A DNA stretch of 15,681 nucleotides from an uncultured Bacteroides sp. (lineage in GTDB: Bacteria; Bacteroidota; Bacteroidia; Bacteroidales; Bacteroidaceae). A model generated the notes under the pieces. It was not told the origin of the DNA, made no database searches, and saw only the letters and a program-made list of their open reading frames with translations. The DNA lies in contig NZ_CAJTSC010000058.1 of assembly GCF_910578895.1 (NCBI RefSeq), positions 3,304 to 18,984 of the forward strand, in the 5' to 3' direction. Positions 8,048 to 15,613 of this stretch are shown one piece after another. Each line of letters begins with the position of its first letter. Position 1 is the first letter of the stretch. The position numbers were made by a program, and so were the translations under genes.

Positions 8048-8055
8048 CAAAGATA
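8048..8055 (-). promoter_or_regulatory. -7 box for the surA/mutL unit
   Basis: The minus strand reads TATCTTTG, a full match to the Bacteroides -7 consensus TAnnTTTG, about 50 nt before the chosen start of the isomerase gene. No TTTG lies at the usual 19-21 nt upstream. That region is the guaB terminator stem, so the promoter is partial. It supports a short 5' leader and rules against the 24-codon longer frame. Confidence 0.45.
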
Positions 8056-8074
8056 CAACATCATAAACAAATAA

Positions 8075-8105
8075 TGCCCGAAAAGTACAATTTACTCTTC
8101 GGGCA
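8075..8105 (-). terminator. Intrinsic terminator of guaB
   Basis: Minus-strand RNA pairs 8105-8093 with 8087-8075, a 13-bp stem with arm TGCCCGAAGAGTA and a 5-nt loop. The single mismatch is G-U in this RNA and A-C in the other strand, so it acts on the minus strand. A moderately U-rich tail (TTATTTGTTT) follows. It lies 28 nt past the guaB stop. Confidence 0.75.
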
Positions 8106-8132
8106 TATACTTATCATGAATGAATGTTCTTT

Positions 8133-9608
8133 TTATTCGGGACGGCTATAATTCGGAGCCTCGCTGGTGATTGCAACATCGTGCGGATGACTCTCCAACA
8201 CACCGGCATTGGTAATACGGGTGAACTTGGCATCATGCAGCTTCTCAATATTGGCAGCGCCACAATACCCCATACCCGCACGCAAACCGCCGGTCAACTG
8301 GTAAATCACTTCATACAAAGTCCCCTTATAAGGAACGCGGGCTGCGATGCCTTCCGGCACAAGTTTCTTCACATCACTCGTTCCGCTTTGGAAATAGCGG
8401 TCTTTGGAACCATGTTCCATAGCTTCCAAAGAACCCATGCCCCGATAAGACTTGAACTTACGTCCGTTAAAGATAATCGTCTCACCCGGAGACTCCTCTG
8501 TGCCTGCAACCAGCGAACCAATCATTACAGAATATCCGCCGGCAGCCAAAGCTTTCACCACATCACCGGAATAACGCAAACCGCCATCGGCAATCAAAGG
8601 AATGCCTGTGCCTTTCAATGCTTTTGCCACATCGTACACGGCAGACAATTGGGGCACACCTACACCCGCCACTACGCGGGTTGTACAGATAGAACCCGGA
8701 CCGATACCTACCTTCACTCCGTCGGCACCAGCCTCAACCAATGCTTTCGCCGCCTCTCCGGTAGCAATATTGCCTACTACTATATCAATATTCGGGAAGC
8801 GTTTCTTGGCTTCTTTCAATTTCTCAATCACATACATGGAATGTCCGTGAGCCGTGTCAATCACAATGGCATCCGCTCCGGCATCGACCAATGCCTGCAT
8901 ACGGTCCAGCGTATCGGCCGTCACACCCACACCGGCAGCCACACGAAGGCGTCCTTTGCTATCCTTGCAAGCCATCGGTTTATCCTTTGCCTTGGTAATA
9001 TCCTTATAAGTAATCAAGCCTACCAATTTATTATCCTTGTCGACTACCGGCAACTTTTCAATTTTATGCTCCTGCAGGATTTGAGCGGCAGCTTCCAAGT
9101 CGGTTGTCTGATTAGTGGTGACGATATCCTCTTTTGTCATCACCTCATCGATACGCTTGTTATGGTCTTTCTCAAAACGGAGGTCACGATTGGTGACAAT
9201 TCCCACCAAACATCCTTCATCATCTACCACCGGAATACCGCCAATCTTATACTCGGCCATCAAATCCAGCGCATCAGCAACCGAAGAACCTCTCTTAATC
9301 GTCACCGGATCATAAATCATACCGTTTTCAGCACGCTTCACGATAGCAACCTGGCGAGCCTGTTCCTCTATGGACATATTCTTATGAATAACGCCGATAC
9401 CACCTTCGCGGGCAATGGCAATGGCCATTTTCGCTTCGGTAACAGTATCCATGGCAGCTGTTACAAAAGGAATTTTCAACTCGATGTTGCGTGAGAACTT
9501 AGTCGAGAGTTCGACTGTTTTAGGAAGTACTTCAGAGTAAGCAGGAATTAACAAAACGTCATCGTAAGTCAATCCGTCCATTACAATCTTATCAGCAATA
9601 AATGACAT
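8133..9608 (-). CDS. guaB: Inosine-5'-monophosphate dehydrogenase
   Basis: IMP dehydrogenase oxidises IMP to XMP with NAD+, the committed step to GMP, in the cytosol. The 491-residue length matches E. coli GuaB (488). The N-terminus LTYDDVLLIPAYSEVLP is characteristic. Two CBS regulatory domains follow at about residues 95-215 (DPVTIKRGSSVADAL and MTKEDIVTTNQTTDLEAA). The barrel then continues with DAIVIDTAHGHS and the active-site loop GIGPGSICTTR carrying catalytic Cys308. The monovalent-cation and flap region, and the EGIAARVPYKG segment, are intact. The start at 9608 is about 20 nt after the predicted transcription start. The gene is flanked by its own terminator and by a large palindrome over its promoter, so it is probably transcribed alone. 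Confidence 0.98.
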   Translation of the reverse strand: MSFIADKIVMDGLTYDDVLLIPAYSEVLPKTVELSTKFSRNIELKIPFVTAAMDTVTEAKMAIAIAREGGIGVIHKNMSIEEQARQVAIVKRAENGMIYDPVTIKRGSSVADALDLMAEYKIGGIPVVDDEGCLVGIVTNRDLRFEKDHNKRIDEVMTKEDIVTTNQTTDLEAAAQILQEHKIEKLPVVDKDNKLVGLITYKDITKAKDKPMACKDSKGRLRVAAGVGVTADTLDRMQALVDAGADAIVIDTAHGHSMYVIEKLKEAKKRFPNIDIVVGNIATGEAAKALVEAGADGVKVGIGPGSICTTRVVAGVGVPQLSAVYDVAKALKGTGIPLIADGGLRYSGDVVKALAAGGYSVMIGSLVAGTEESPGETIIFNGRKFKSYRGMGSLEAMEHGSKDRYFQSGTSDVKKLVPEGIAARVPYKGTLYEVIYQLTGGLRAGMGYCGAANIEKLHDAKFTRITNAGVLESHPHDVAITSEAPNYSRPE

Positions 9609-9628
9609 AGGGCTATGCGTTTAAAATT

Positions 9629-9681
9629 TATTGCGTGCAAATATACGGTTTTTATTCCATTCCGTATATTAGCACGCAATA
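9629..9681. repeat. 20-bp palindrome over the guaB promoter
   Basis: Arms 9629-9648 and 9662-9681 are reverse complements with one mismatch (9639/9671) around a 13-nt spacer. The left arm contains ATTGCGTGCAAATATACGG. It covers the guaB -7 box. On the plus strand it is followed by TATTTTTTTCTTTTTTTT, the shape of a strong intrinsic terminator facing against all the genes. On the minus strand it is preceded by an A-tract and followed by AAATTTTAAAC, so it could also end recQ transcripts, though less well. An operator role is the other possibility. Confidence 0.7.
9638..9645 (-). promoter_or_regulatory. -7 box of guaB
   Basis: The minus strand reads TATATTTG, a full match to TAnnTTTG, 29 nt upstream of the guaB ATG. 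No TTTG lies 19-21 nt further upstream. The box lies entirely within one arm of the palindrome, so a factor binding the palindrome would block it. Confidence 0.5.
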
Positions 9682-9714
9682 TTTTTTTCTTTTTTTTAAA
9701 TCACAGCCCGAGGC

Positions 9715-11898
9715 TTAATTTGCCATTTCGGAAATGAACTTGATACGTACCAGGCGTACTTCCTCTTCCGTGAAATCATCCCCCAGTTCATCCAAGGCAT
9801 CATCTATATCGTCTGTAGTAGACTCTTTGAAATAGTCGTATATATCCAACAGATGATCTTCGTCCATTATATCTTCCAGGAAGTAATCAATGTTCAACTT
9901 CGTACCGGAGTAGACAATAGCCTCTATCTCGTCCAGCAGTTCTTCAAACTCGATGCCCTTGGACATGGCAATATCATCCAAAGCAACCTTGCGGTCAATG
10001 GCCTGGATAATCGCCACCTTCATTTTTGATTTATTTGCCACGGTGCGCACGCGCAAATCCTCAGGACGCTCTATTTCATTTTCCTCGCAATGGCGTTTAA
10101 TCAGTTTGCAGAACTCTTCGCCATAACGTTTCGCCTTACCGGCTCCCACGCCCGGGATATTCTGCAACTCATCCAAAGTTATCGGATAGATAGTGGCCAT
10201 TGCCTCCAAAGACGGATCCTGGAATATAACATAGGGCGGCACTTCCAACTTCTTGGAAAGCTTCTTACGCAAGTCCTTCAGCATGGAGTAGAGCGCAGGG
10301 TCTACCGCACAGGCGCCGCCACCCCGTGCCGGTGCTTCTTCTTCCACCTCTTCGAAATCATTATCTTCCGTAATCTTAAAGGACTTGGGACGTTTCAGGA
10401 ATTTCCTTCCTTCCTCCGTCACCTTCAACAAGCCATAATTTTCAACTTCCTTCGTCAGATAGCCGGCAATCAATGCCTGGCGGATAACAGCATTCCAAGT
10501 TTTGTCTTCCTCTCCCATACCGGAACCGAATACTTCCAGGTCTTCGTGCAGATGCGCCTGCACTTCCGAAGTTTCTTTTCCCTGTATGATATCTATAATA
10601 TAGTCTGCTTTAAAATTTTCTTTTACCGCAAGAATGGCTTCTATCACGGTACACAATAATTCTTGAGCTTCCACTTGTTTTTTCGGATTTAAACAGTTGT
10701 CACAATTTCCACAATTCTCCTCCGCATATTCCTCGCCGAAATAGTGTAGCAACGTCTTTCGGCGACAAACGGACGATTCGGCATACGCAGCGGTTTCCAG
10801 CAGAAGCTGCTTGCCAATCTCCTGCTCTGCCACAGGCTTGCCCTGCATGAACTTTTCCAGCTTCTGCAGGTCTTTATTAGTATAAAAAGTTATACACTGT
10901 CCTTCACCTCCGTCTCTTCCGGCACGTCCGGTTTCCTGATAATATCCCTCCAGGCTCTTCGGAATATCATAGTGAATCACATAACGCACGTCAGGCTTGT
11001 CTATACCCATGCCGAAAGCAATCGTAGCCACAATCACATCAATCTTTTCCATAAGGAAATCATCTTGATTCTGTGTTCGTGTGGCGGAATCCATTCCGGC
11101 ATGATAGGCACGGGCATTGATGCCGTTCGCCTGAAGTATTTCGGCAAGTTCCTCTACCTTTTTCCGGCTCAGGCAATAGATGATGCCCGACTTTTCCGGA
11201 TTATTCTTGATGAACTTAATGATATCCTTGTCTACGTTTACAGTCTTGGGACGTACCTCGTAATAAAGGTTCGGACGATTGAACGACGACTTGAACACCT
11301 GCGCATCTATCATACCCAGGTTTTTCTGGATGTCGTGCTGCACCTTCGGTGTGGCCGTCGCAGTCAACGCTATAAGCGGAGCTTTTCCGATTTCATTGAT
11401 AATAGGACGGATGCGGCGATATTCCGGGCGGAAGTCATGTCCCCATTCCGAGATACAATGAGCCTCATCTACGGCATAGAAGGAAATCTTCACCGTTTTC
11501 AGGAACTCCACGTTCTCTTCTTTCGTCAAAGACTCCGGAGCCACATACAGCAGCTTGGTCCGTCCGGCAAGGATGTCGGACTTCACCTGGTCTATCGCGC
11601 CCTTATTAAGGGAAGAGTTAATGAAATGGGCTATGCCATCCTCCTCGCTGAAATTACGCATCGCATCGACTTGGTTCTTCATCAAGGCTATCAAAGGAGA
11701 AATCACAATAGCCGTGCCGTCCATCAATAAAGAAGGCAACTGATAGCACAAGGACTTTCCTCCGCCGGTAGGCATCAACACGAAAGTATCGTTACCCGCC
11801 AACAGATTCTGTATGATTGCTTCCTGATTTCCTTTAAAAGTGTCGAACCCGAAGTAGTTCTTCAGCTGGTCTGTCAAATTAATCTTCTTCCCTGCCAT
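9715..11898 (-). CDS. recQ: ATP-dependent DNA helicase RecQ
   Basis: RecQ is a 3'-5' DNA helicase acting in recombination and replication-fork repair. The 727-residue protein has Walker A MPTGGGKS at 42-49, DEAH at 144-147 followed by the aromatic-rich loop CISEWGHDFRPEYR, and motif VI QETGRAGRDG at 321-330. The zinc-binding cysteines of the RecQ-C-terminal region are C378, C396, C399 and C402. A winged-helix segment follows, then an HRDC domain at about 534-603 with a helix-hairpin-helix-like IPGVGAGKAKRYG. The last 112 residues (from about 616) exceed E. coli RecQ (609 residues). They look like the helix-turn-helix extension seen in many RecQ proteins, with a very acidic stretch at about 674-713. 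The ATG at 11898 is the only start giving the standard N-terminus. A promoter lies about 75 nt upstream. Confidence 0.97.
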   Translation of the reverse strand: MAGKKINLTDQLKNYFGFDTFKGNQEAIIQNLLAGNDTFVLMPTGGGKSLCYQLPSLLMDGTAIVISPLIALMKNQVDAMRNFSEEDGIAHFINSSLNKGAIDQVKSDILAGRTKLLYVAPESLTKEENVEFLKTVKISFYAVDEAHCISEWGHDFRPEYRRIRPIINEIGKAPLIALTATATPKVQHDIQKNLGMIDAQVFKSSFNRPNLYYEVRPKTVNVDKDIIKFIKNNPEKSGIIYCLSRKKVEELAEILQANGINARAYHAGMDSATRTQNQDDFLMEKIDVIVATIAFGMGIDKPDVRYVIHYDIPKSLEGYYQETGRAGRDGGEGQCITFYTNKDLQKLEKFMQGKPVAEQEIGKQLLLETAAYAESSVCRRKTLLHYFGEEYAEENCGNCDNCLNPKKQVEAQELLCTVIEAILAVKENFKADYIIDIIQGKETSEVQAHLHEDLEVFGSGMGEEDKTWNAVIRQALIAGYLTKEVENYGLLKVTEEGRKFLKRPKSFKITEDNDFEEVEEEAPARGGGACAVDPALYSMLKDLRKKLSKKLEVPPYVIFQDPSLEAMATIYPITLDELQNIPGVGAGKAKRYGEEFCKLIKRHCEENEIERPEDLRVRTVANKSKMKVAIIQAIDRKVALDDIAMSKGIEFEELLDEIEAIVYSGTKLNIDYFLEDIMDEDHLLDIYDYFKESTTDDIDDALDELGDDFTEEEVRLVRIKFISEMAN

Positions 11899-11905
11899 GA
11901 TTCAT
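11879..11905 (-). other. Eight-codon frame overlapping the recQ start
   Basis: An ATG 7 nt before the recQ start opens a different frame encoding MNHGREED, with its stop inside recQ codons 6-7. It would compete with recQ for initiation if used. Nothing beyond position supports it. Confidence 0.2.
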
Positions 11906-11933
11906 GTGGTTGTTTATAGAGTTAGCAATTAAT

Positions 11934-11952
11934 AACGCCGCTACAAGGCGTT
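11934..11952 (-). other. Hairpin in the recQ 5' leader
   Basis: The arms AACGCC (11934-11939) and GGCGTT (11947-11952) form a 6-bp GC-rich stem with a 7-nt loop. It sits between the predicted recQ promoter and its ATG. On the minus strand it is followed by ATTAATT, which is too weak for a terminator. On the plus strand a U-rich stretch follows. Confidence 0.35.
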
Positions 11953-11974
11953 TCTTATCTTCTAAGAACTCTAA

Positions 11975-12005
11975 CAAAGTTATAAACAACTTCTCAAATT
12001 TCAAG
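11975..12005 (-). promoter_or_regulatory. Promoter of recQ
   Basis: The minus strand has TAACTTTG (11982-11975), a full -7 match, with CTTG (12005-12002) exactly 19 nt upstream. This is three of four bases of the -33 TTTG. It predicts a leader of about 70 nt. Confidence 0.55.
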
Positions 12006-12038
12006 CATAATCCGCCGAATATTTTTCAATAAAACACA

Positions 12039-12068
12039 AAAAAGTATTCTCCGTATGTATTACTTTTT
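12039..12068 (-). terminator. AT-rich hairpin after clpX
   Basis: Four bases after the clpX stop, AAAAAGTA (minus strand 12068-12061) pairs with TACTTTTT (12046-12039) across a 14-nt loop, followed by TGTGTTTTATTG. The stem is all A-T except one pair, so it is a weak terminator at best, but its position fits the end of the clpP-clpX transcript. Confidence 0.4.
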
Positions 12069-12072
12069 GATT

Positions 12073-13317
12073 TTAAGCATTTTGCAGTCTTGCCATATTC
12101 GCTTTTTCCAGCTGGCAACGGGCATAATCCAACGTCACGACAAGGCTGTCCTTATGCTCGGAAGGGATTTCGAACATCACATCCATCATAATCGTCTCAA
12201 CGATGGAGCGCAGCCCGCGGGCTCCCAACTTGTATTCAACAGCTTTGTCTACCACATACTCAAACACCTCGTCTTCAAAAGTCAGCTTCACACCGTCCAT
12301 TTCAAACAGTTTGACGTATTGCCGGATAATGGAGTTCTTCGGCTCCGTCAGGATGGCACGCAATGCCGTACGATCCAACGGATTCAGATAGGTCAATACC
12401 GGCAGGCGCCCGATGATTTCAGGAATCAAGCCGAACGATTTCAAATCCTGCGGAGCGATGTACTGCATCATGTTGCTCTTGTCAATGGCAGCCGTATTGC
12501 GCACTGCGCCATAGCCTACGACATGGGTATTGAGCCGTTGCGCTATTTTCTTCTCGATGCCGTCGAAAGCACCGCCGCAAATGAACAGTATATTCTTGGT
12601 GTTCACAGGAATCATCTTCTGGTCGGGATGCTTGCGTCCGCCCTGCGGGGGGACATTCACCACAGACCCTTCCAGCAATTTCAGCAACCCCTGTTGCACA
12701 CCCTCGCCGCTCACGTCGCGGGTGATGGAGGGATTGTCACCTTTACGGGCAATCTTGTCTATTTCATCTATAAATACGATGCCTTGCTCCGCCTGCGCCA
12801 CATTATAGTCCGCCACCTGCAACAGGCGGGTAAGGATACTTTCGATATCCTCGCCTACGTAGCCGGCTTCCGTCAATACGGTTGCATCCACAATTGTAAA
12901 AGGCACATGAAGCAATTTGGCAATGGTGCGGGCAAGCAAGGTCTTGCCGGTTCCGGTGCTCCCCACCATGATGATATTGGATTTTTCAATCTCCACATCA
13001 TCGTCGCCCGCTTTCTGCAGCAAGCGCTTGTAGTGGTTGTACACGGACACCGCCAGGAAACGCTTCGCGTCATCCTGCCCGATAACATACCGGTCGAGAA
13101 AATTCTTTATCTCTACAGGTTTAGGAAGTTCTTCCAGGTTCAGTTTCACAGCCCCCCCGTTCTTCTTCGAGCCCAAAGCCTCCTGGGTAATCTCGTAAGC
13201 CTGGGCAGCACAACTGTCGCAGATGTAACCGTTCATCCCCGTAATGAGGATACCGACTTCACCTTCCGGGCGTCCGCAGAAGCTGCACCTGTTTTTGTTT
13301 CGTTTAGAGTCTGCCAT
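12073..13317 (-). CDS. clpX: ATP-dependent Clp protease ATP-binding subunit ClpX
   Basis: ClpX is the AAA+ unfoldase that feeds tagged substrates into ClpP. The chosen ATG at 13317 gives 414 residues (E. coli 424) and puts the zinc-binding domain at the N-terminus: C11, C14, C33 and C36. The open frame runs 30 codons further upstream into clpP, but that part has no ClpX similarity. Walker A GSTGTGKT is at 119-126, pore loop GYVGED at 152-157, Walker B IVFIDE at 180-185, and sensor 2 GARGLRSIVE near the C-terminus. The tripeptide loop that docks on ClpP (IGF in E. coli) appears to be VGY at 267-269. The start is 2 nt after the clpP stop, so the two are co-transcribed and probably coupled. An AT-rich hairpin follows. 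Confidence 0.97.
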   Translation of the reverse strand: MADSKRNKNRCSFCGRPEGEVGILITGMNGYICDSCAAQAYEITQEALGSKKNGGAVKLNLEELPKPVEIKNFLDRYVIGQDDAKRFLAVSVYNHYKRLLQKAGDDDVEIEKSNIIMVGSTGTGKTLLARTIAKLLHVPFTIVDATVLTEAGYVGEDIESILTRLLQVADYNVAQAEQGIVFIDEIDKIARKGDNPSITRDVSGEGVQQGLLKLLEGSVVNVPPQGGRKHPDQKMIPVNTKNILFICGGAFDGIEKKIAQRLNTHVVGYGAVRNTAAIDKSNMMQYIAPQDLKSFGLIPEIIGRLPVLTYLNPLDRTALRAILTEPKNSIIRQYVKLFEMDGVKLTFEDEVFEYVVDKAVEYKLGARGLRSIVETIMMDVMFEIPSEHKDSLVVTLDYARCQLEKANMARLQNA

Positions 13318-13319
13318 AT

Positions 13320-13982
13320 TTATTTCTTCGTATAGACTTGGTCTATCATGCCATACTCTTTGGCCTCCTGCGCCGTCATCCAATAGTCGCGGTCGGAGTC
13401 CGCCCACACCTTGTCGAAAGGAGTATGCGAGTGGTCGGCTATGATAGTATAAAGTTCTTTCTTTAATTTCTGGATTTCGCGTGCCGTGATTTCAATGTCC
13501 GAAGCCTGCCCTTGCGCACCGCCCATCGGCTGGTGAATCATCACGCGCGAGTGCGTCAGCGCGGAACGCTTGCCCTCAGCACCGGCAACCAGCAACACCG
13601 CCGCCATGCTTGCCGCCATTCCGGTACAGATAGTGGCGACATCGCTGCTGATAAACTGCATCGTGTCGTAAATGCCCAATCCGGCATACACCGAACCGCC
13701 CGGCGAGTTGATATAGATGGAGATGTCCTTGCCCGGGTCCACAGAGTCCAGATAGAGCAACTGTGCCTGCAAAGTATTGGCAGTATAGTCGTCTATCTGC
13801 GTACCGAGGAAAATGATACGGTCCATCATCAGGCGGGAGAACACGTCCAGCTGGGTCACATTCAGCTGGCGCTCTTCCAGGATATAGGGATTTAAATACC
13901 CGGCTTGCGACTTTATCACATCATCCAGCACCAAGCTGCTCATTCCTAAATGCTTGGTTGCGTATTTTCTAAAATCATCCAT
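13320..13982 (-). CDS. clpP: ATP-dependent Clp protease proteolytic subunit ClpP
   Basis: ClpP is the tetradecameric serine protease of ClpXP in the cytosol. The catalytic triad is S125 (in GMAASMA), H150 (in HQPMGG) and D199 (in DRDYW). INSPGGSVYAGLGIYD at 91-106 is the standard substrate-strand region. The ATG at 13982 gives 220 residues. The open frame reaches 14072, but the extra 30 codons come from the promoter and leader region and read as low-complexity Phe/Val/Ser. An N-terminal stretch of about 25-30 residues precedes the conserved core, possibly a propeptide; E. coli ClpP also has one. The clpX start follows after 2 nt. It has its own likely promoter just past the tig terminator. 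Confidence 0.97.
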   Translation of the reverse strand: MDDFRKYATKHLGMSSLVLDDVIKSQAGYLNPYILEERQLNVTQLDVFSRLMMDRIIFLGTQIDDYTANTLQAQLLYLDSVDPGKDISIYINSPGGSVYAGLGIYDTMQFISSDVATICTGMAASMAAVLLVAGAEGKRSALTHSRVMIHQPMGGAQGQASDIEITAREIQKLKKELYTIIADHSHTPFDKVWADSDRDYWMTAQEAKEYGMIDQVYTKK

Positions 13983-14015
13983 TTTTCTTTCTGCTTTTGT
14001 TTTTTTATGCGAATG

Positions 14016-14047
14016 CAAAGAAACGAAAAAGAACACAGAGACACAAA
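14016..14047 (-). promoter_or_regulatory. Likely promoter of clpP-clpX
   Basis: On the minus strand, TTTG (14047-14044) is followed after exactly 20 nt by TTTCTTTG (14023-14016), one base off the -7 consensus TAnnTTTG. It begins inside the U-tract of the tig terminator and gives a leader of about 25-30 nt before the clpP ATG. Confidence 0.5.
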
Positions 14048-14087
14048 AAAACACAGAGTTATAGTTTGTCAAACCCTGTGTTTCTTT
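14045..14087 (-). terminator. Intrinsic terminator of tig
   Basis: The minus-strand arms 14087-14072 and 14060-14045 form a stem of up to 16 bp with two G-U pairs (core AAACACAGGGTT / AACTCTGTGTTT) and an 11-nt loop. The U-run of the tail is part of the 3' arm. The stem starts 30 nt after the tig stop. A second copy of the 3' arm core, CTCTGTGTT, lies just downstream at 14040-14032 and is also followed by a U-rich tract. Confidence 0.75.
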
Positions 14088-14116
14088 ATAAAAGTCAACG
14101 GTTTCCCGCTAAAATC

Positions 14117-15472
14117 TTATTCAAACATCTTGTTGAAGTCGGCAGCGGAGATATTTTTGTTCTCCAGCGTCACCTGAGTCTTCAAGGCAGCAGCCAATTT
14201 TGTTTCCACAACGCGGTTCACCAAGCCCTCGATGCTCTCTTTCTTCTTCAGCATCTCCTTTGCATAGTTGTCGAGGATTTCATCGGGCACGCTCATCATG
14301 CCGTACTGTGCAAACTGCGCACGGGTAGCCTCTTTTGCCATGTTGAGGATGTCGTCCTGTTCCACCTTGATGTCGTTGGCTTTCACCAGTTGTTCTTTAA
14401 TCAGGTGCCAAGTCAGTTCTTCGATGCTCTTGTCGTAGTTTTCTTCCACGAACTTTTCGTCCTTGTCGGGGTTGTTCAGGCGCATGATGCGTTTCAGCAA
14501 GGCATCGGGGAATTCCAGCTTGCCTACTTTTTCCATCATCATCTTGCGTACATCCAGCAAGAACTTATAGTCGCTGTCTGCCACAAACTGGTTGGCAACC
14601 ACCTCTTTTACTTTGGCGCGGAATTCTTCTTCGCTCTTTACGACGCCTTCGCCGAATACCTGATCGAAGATTTCCTGGTTCAACTCGCCTTCTACGAAAC
14701 GGGTGATTTCTTCTACCTGGAAGCTGAAATCGGATTTCATTTCGGCAACGGCTTCCTTGTCTACCTTCAGCAGCGAGGAGAGTTCGGCAGCATTACCGTC
14801 CCATGCCGTATAGGGGTTGAATACAAGCACATCGTTCACCTTTGCATTGGCAAAGATGGCTTTCTGGTCGTCGTTCTTCATATAAGAAGGCATCATAACG
14901 GCGCCTTCCACCTGAATGCCTCCCTCTTTGGTATTGCCTTCCGCATCCAGCTCGGCGAGCAGGCCTTTCAGCATATCGTTGTCGGCATAAGCATCTGCCT
15001 TTTCGTATTTACCGTTACGCTGAGTATACGCCTTTACCTGGTTGTCAACCATTTCGTCCGTTACATCAATCGTATAGTAGTCTACTTTATCGGCGGCAGC
15101 GACTTCGGCATTGAACTCGGGAGCCAACGCAATGTCGAACAGGAATTCAAATTCTTCCATCGTATCGAAGTCGATGTTCTGCTGCTTCTCCTCGTTGGGC
15201 AGGGGCTCGCCCAGGATGTTCACTTTGTTATCTTGGATGTACTTGTATACAGAATCGGAAAGGAGCTTGTTGACCTCTTCAGCCAACACCGACTTGCCGT
15301 ACATCTTCTTCACCAAGCTCATCGGAACCATGCCTTTACGGAAACCGGGGATTTGGGCTTTCTGACGGAAGTTTTTCAATGATTTGTCTACCTTTTCCTG
15401 ATAGTCTGCCTTCTCAATCTTCACAGTAAGCAGTGCGCTCACTTTGTCAATGTTTTGCAATGAAACGTTCAT
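14117..15472 (-). CDS. tig: Trigger factor, ribosome-associated chaperone
   Basis: Trigger factor binds the ribosome exit tunnel and shields nascent chains. The 451-residue protein keeps the ribosome-docking loop GFRKG at 43-47 in the N-terminal domain (about 1-135). The middle region (about 140-250), which should be the FKBP-type isomerase domain, is strongly divergent. It has no IPGFE-like active-site motif and instead carries an unusual segment around KEGGIQVEGAVMMPSYMKN. The C-terminal chaperone arms (about 250-440) are helical and charged as usual. The ATG at 15472 gives the expected MNVSLQNIDK N-terminus. A consensus promoter lies about 55-85 nt upstream and an intrinsic terminator follows, so it is a single-gene transcript next to clpPX, a common arrangement. 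Confidence 0.95.
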   Translation of the reverse strand: MNVSLQNIDKVSALLTVKIEKADYQEKVDKSLKNFRQKAQIPGFRKGMVPMSLVKKMYGKSVLAEEVNKLLSDSVYKYIQDNKVNILGEPLPNEEKQQNIDFDTMEEFEFLFDIALAPEFNAEVAAADKVDYYTIDVTDEMVDNQVKAYTQRNGKYEKADAYADNDMLKGLLAELDAEGNTKEGGIQVEGAVMMPSYMKNDDQKAIFANAKVNDVLVFNPYTAWDGNAAELSSLLKVDKEAVAEMKSDFSFQVEEITRFVEGELNQEIFDQVFGEGVVKSEEEFRAKVKEVVANQFVADSDYKFLLDVRKMMMEKVGKLEFPDALLKRIMRLNNPDKDEKFVEENYDKSIEELTWHLIKEQLVKANDIKVEQDDILNMAKEATRAQFAQYGMMSVPDEILDNYAKEMLKKKESIEGLVNRVVETKLAAALKTQVTLENKNISAADFNKMFE

Positions 15473-15526
15473 TCTGACAATTATTTATTTGATTTATACT
15501 TTATTTCATTCTCCAATTTGAGCGTG

Positions 15527-15557
15527 CAAAATTAGTGTTAATCTTTCAATTATCAAA
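15527..15557 (-). promoter_or_regulatory. Promoter of tig
   Basis: The minus strand has TTTG (15557-15554), a 19-nt spacer, then TAATTTTG (15534-15527). Both boxes match the Bacteroides consensus exactly. The predicted leader of tig is about 45-50 nt. Confidence 0.75.
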
Positions 15558-15572
15558 AAACACAGGCAATTA

Positions 15573-15613
15573 TTTCCGCCGCTTTCCACGGCTCTTTCAT
15601 TTGGGCGGCGAAA
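15573..15613. other. Alternative hairpin sharing the left repeat arm
   Basis: CGCCGC at 15577-15582 can pair with GCGGCG at 15605-15610, extended by TTT/AAA (15573-15575 / 15611-15613) with one bulged base. This uses the inner end of the left arm of the 17-bp inverted repeat, so the two structures exclude each other. Confidence 0.35.

Noticed and set aside
8124..9494. 456-codon plus-strand open frame across guaB
   Set aside because: Antisense to the intact guaB gene, with a His/Gln-rich, non-protein-like translation. It is a shadow.
12055..13335. 426-codon plus-strand open frame across clpX
   Set aside because: Antisense to clpX with every ClpX motif intact on the other strand. It has no independent support.
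13997..15382. 461-codon plus-strand open frame across tig
   Set aside because: Antisense to tig. The Phe/His/Val-rich translation is what the reverse of Lys/Glu-rich coding gives.
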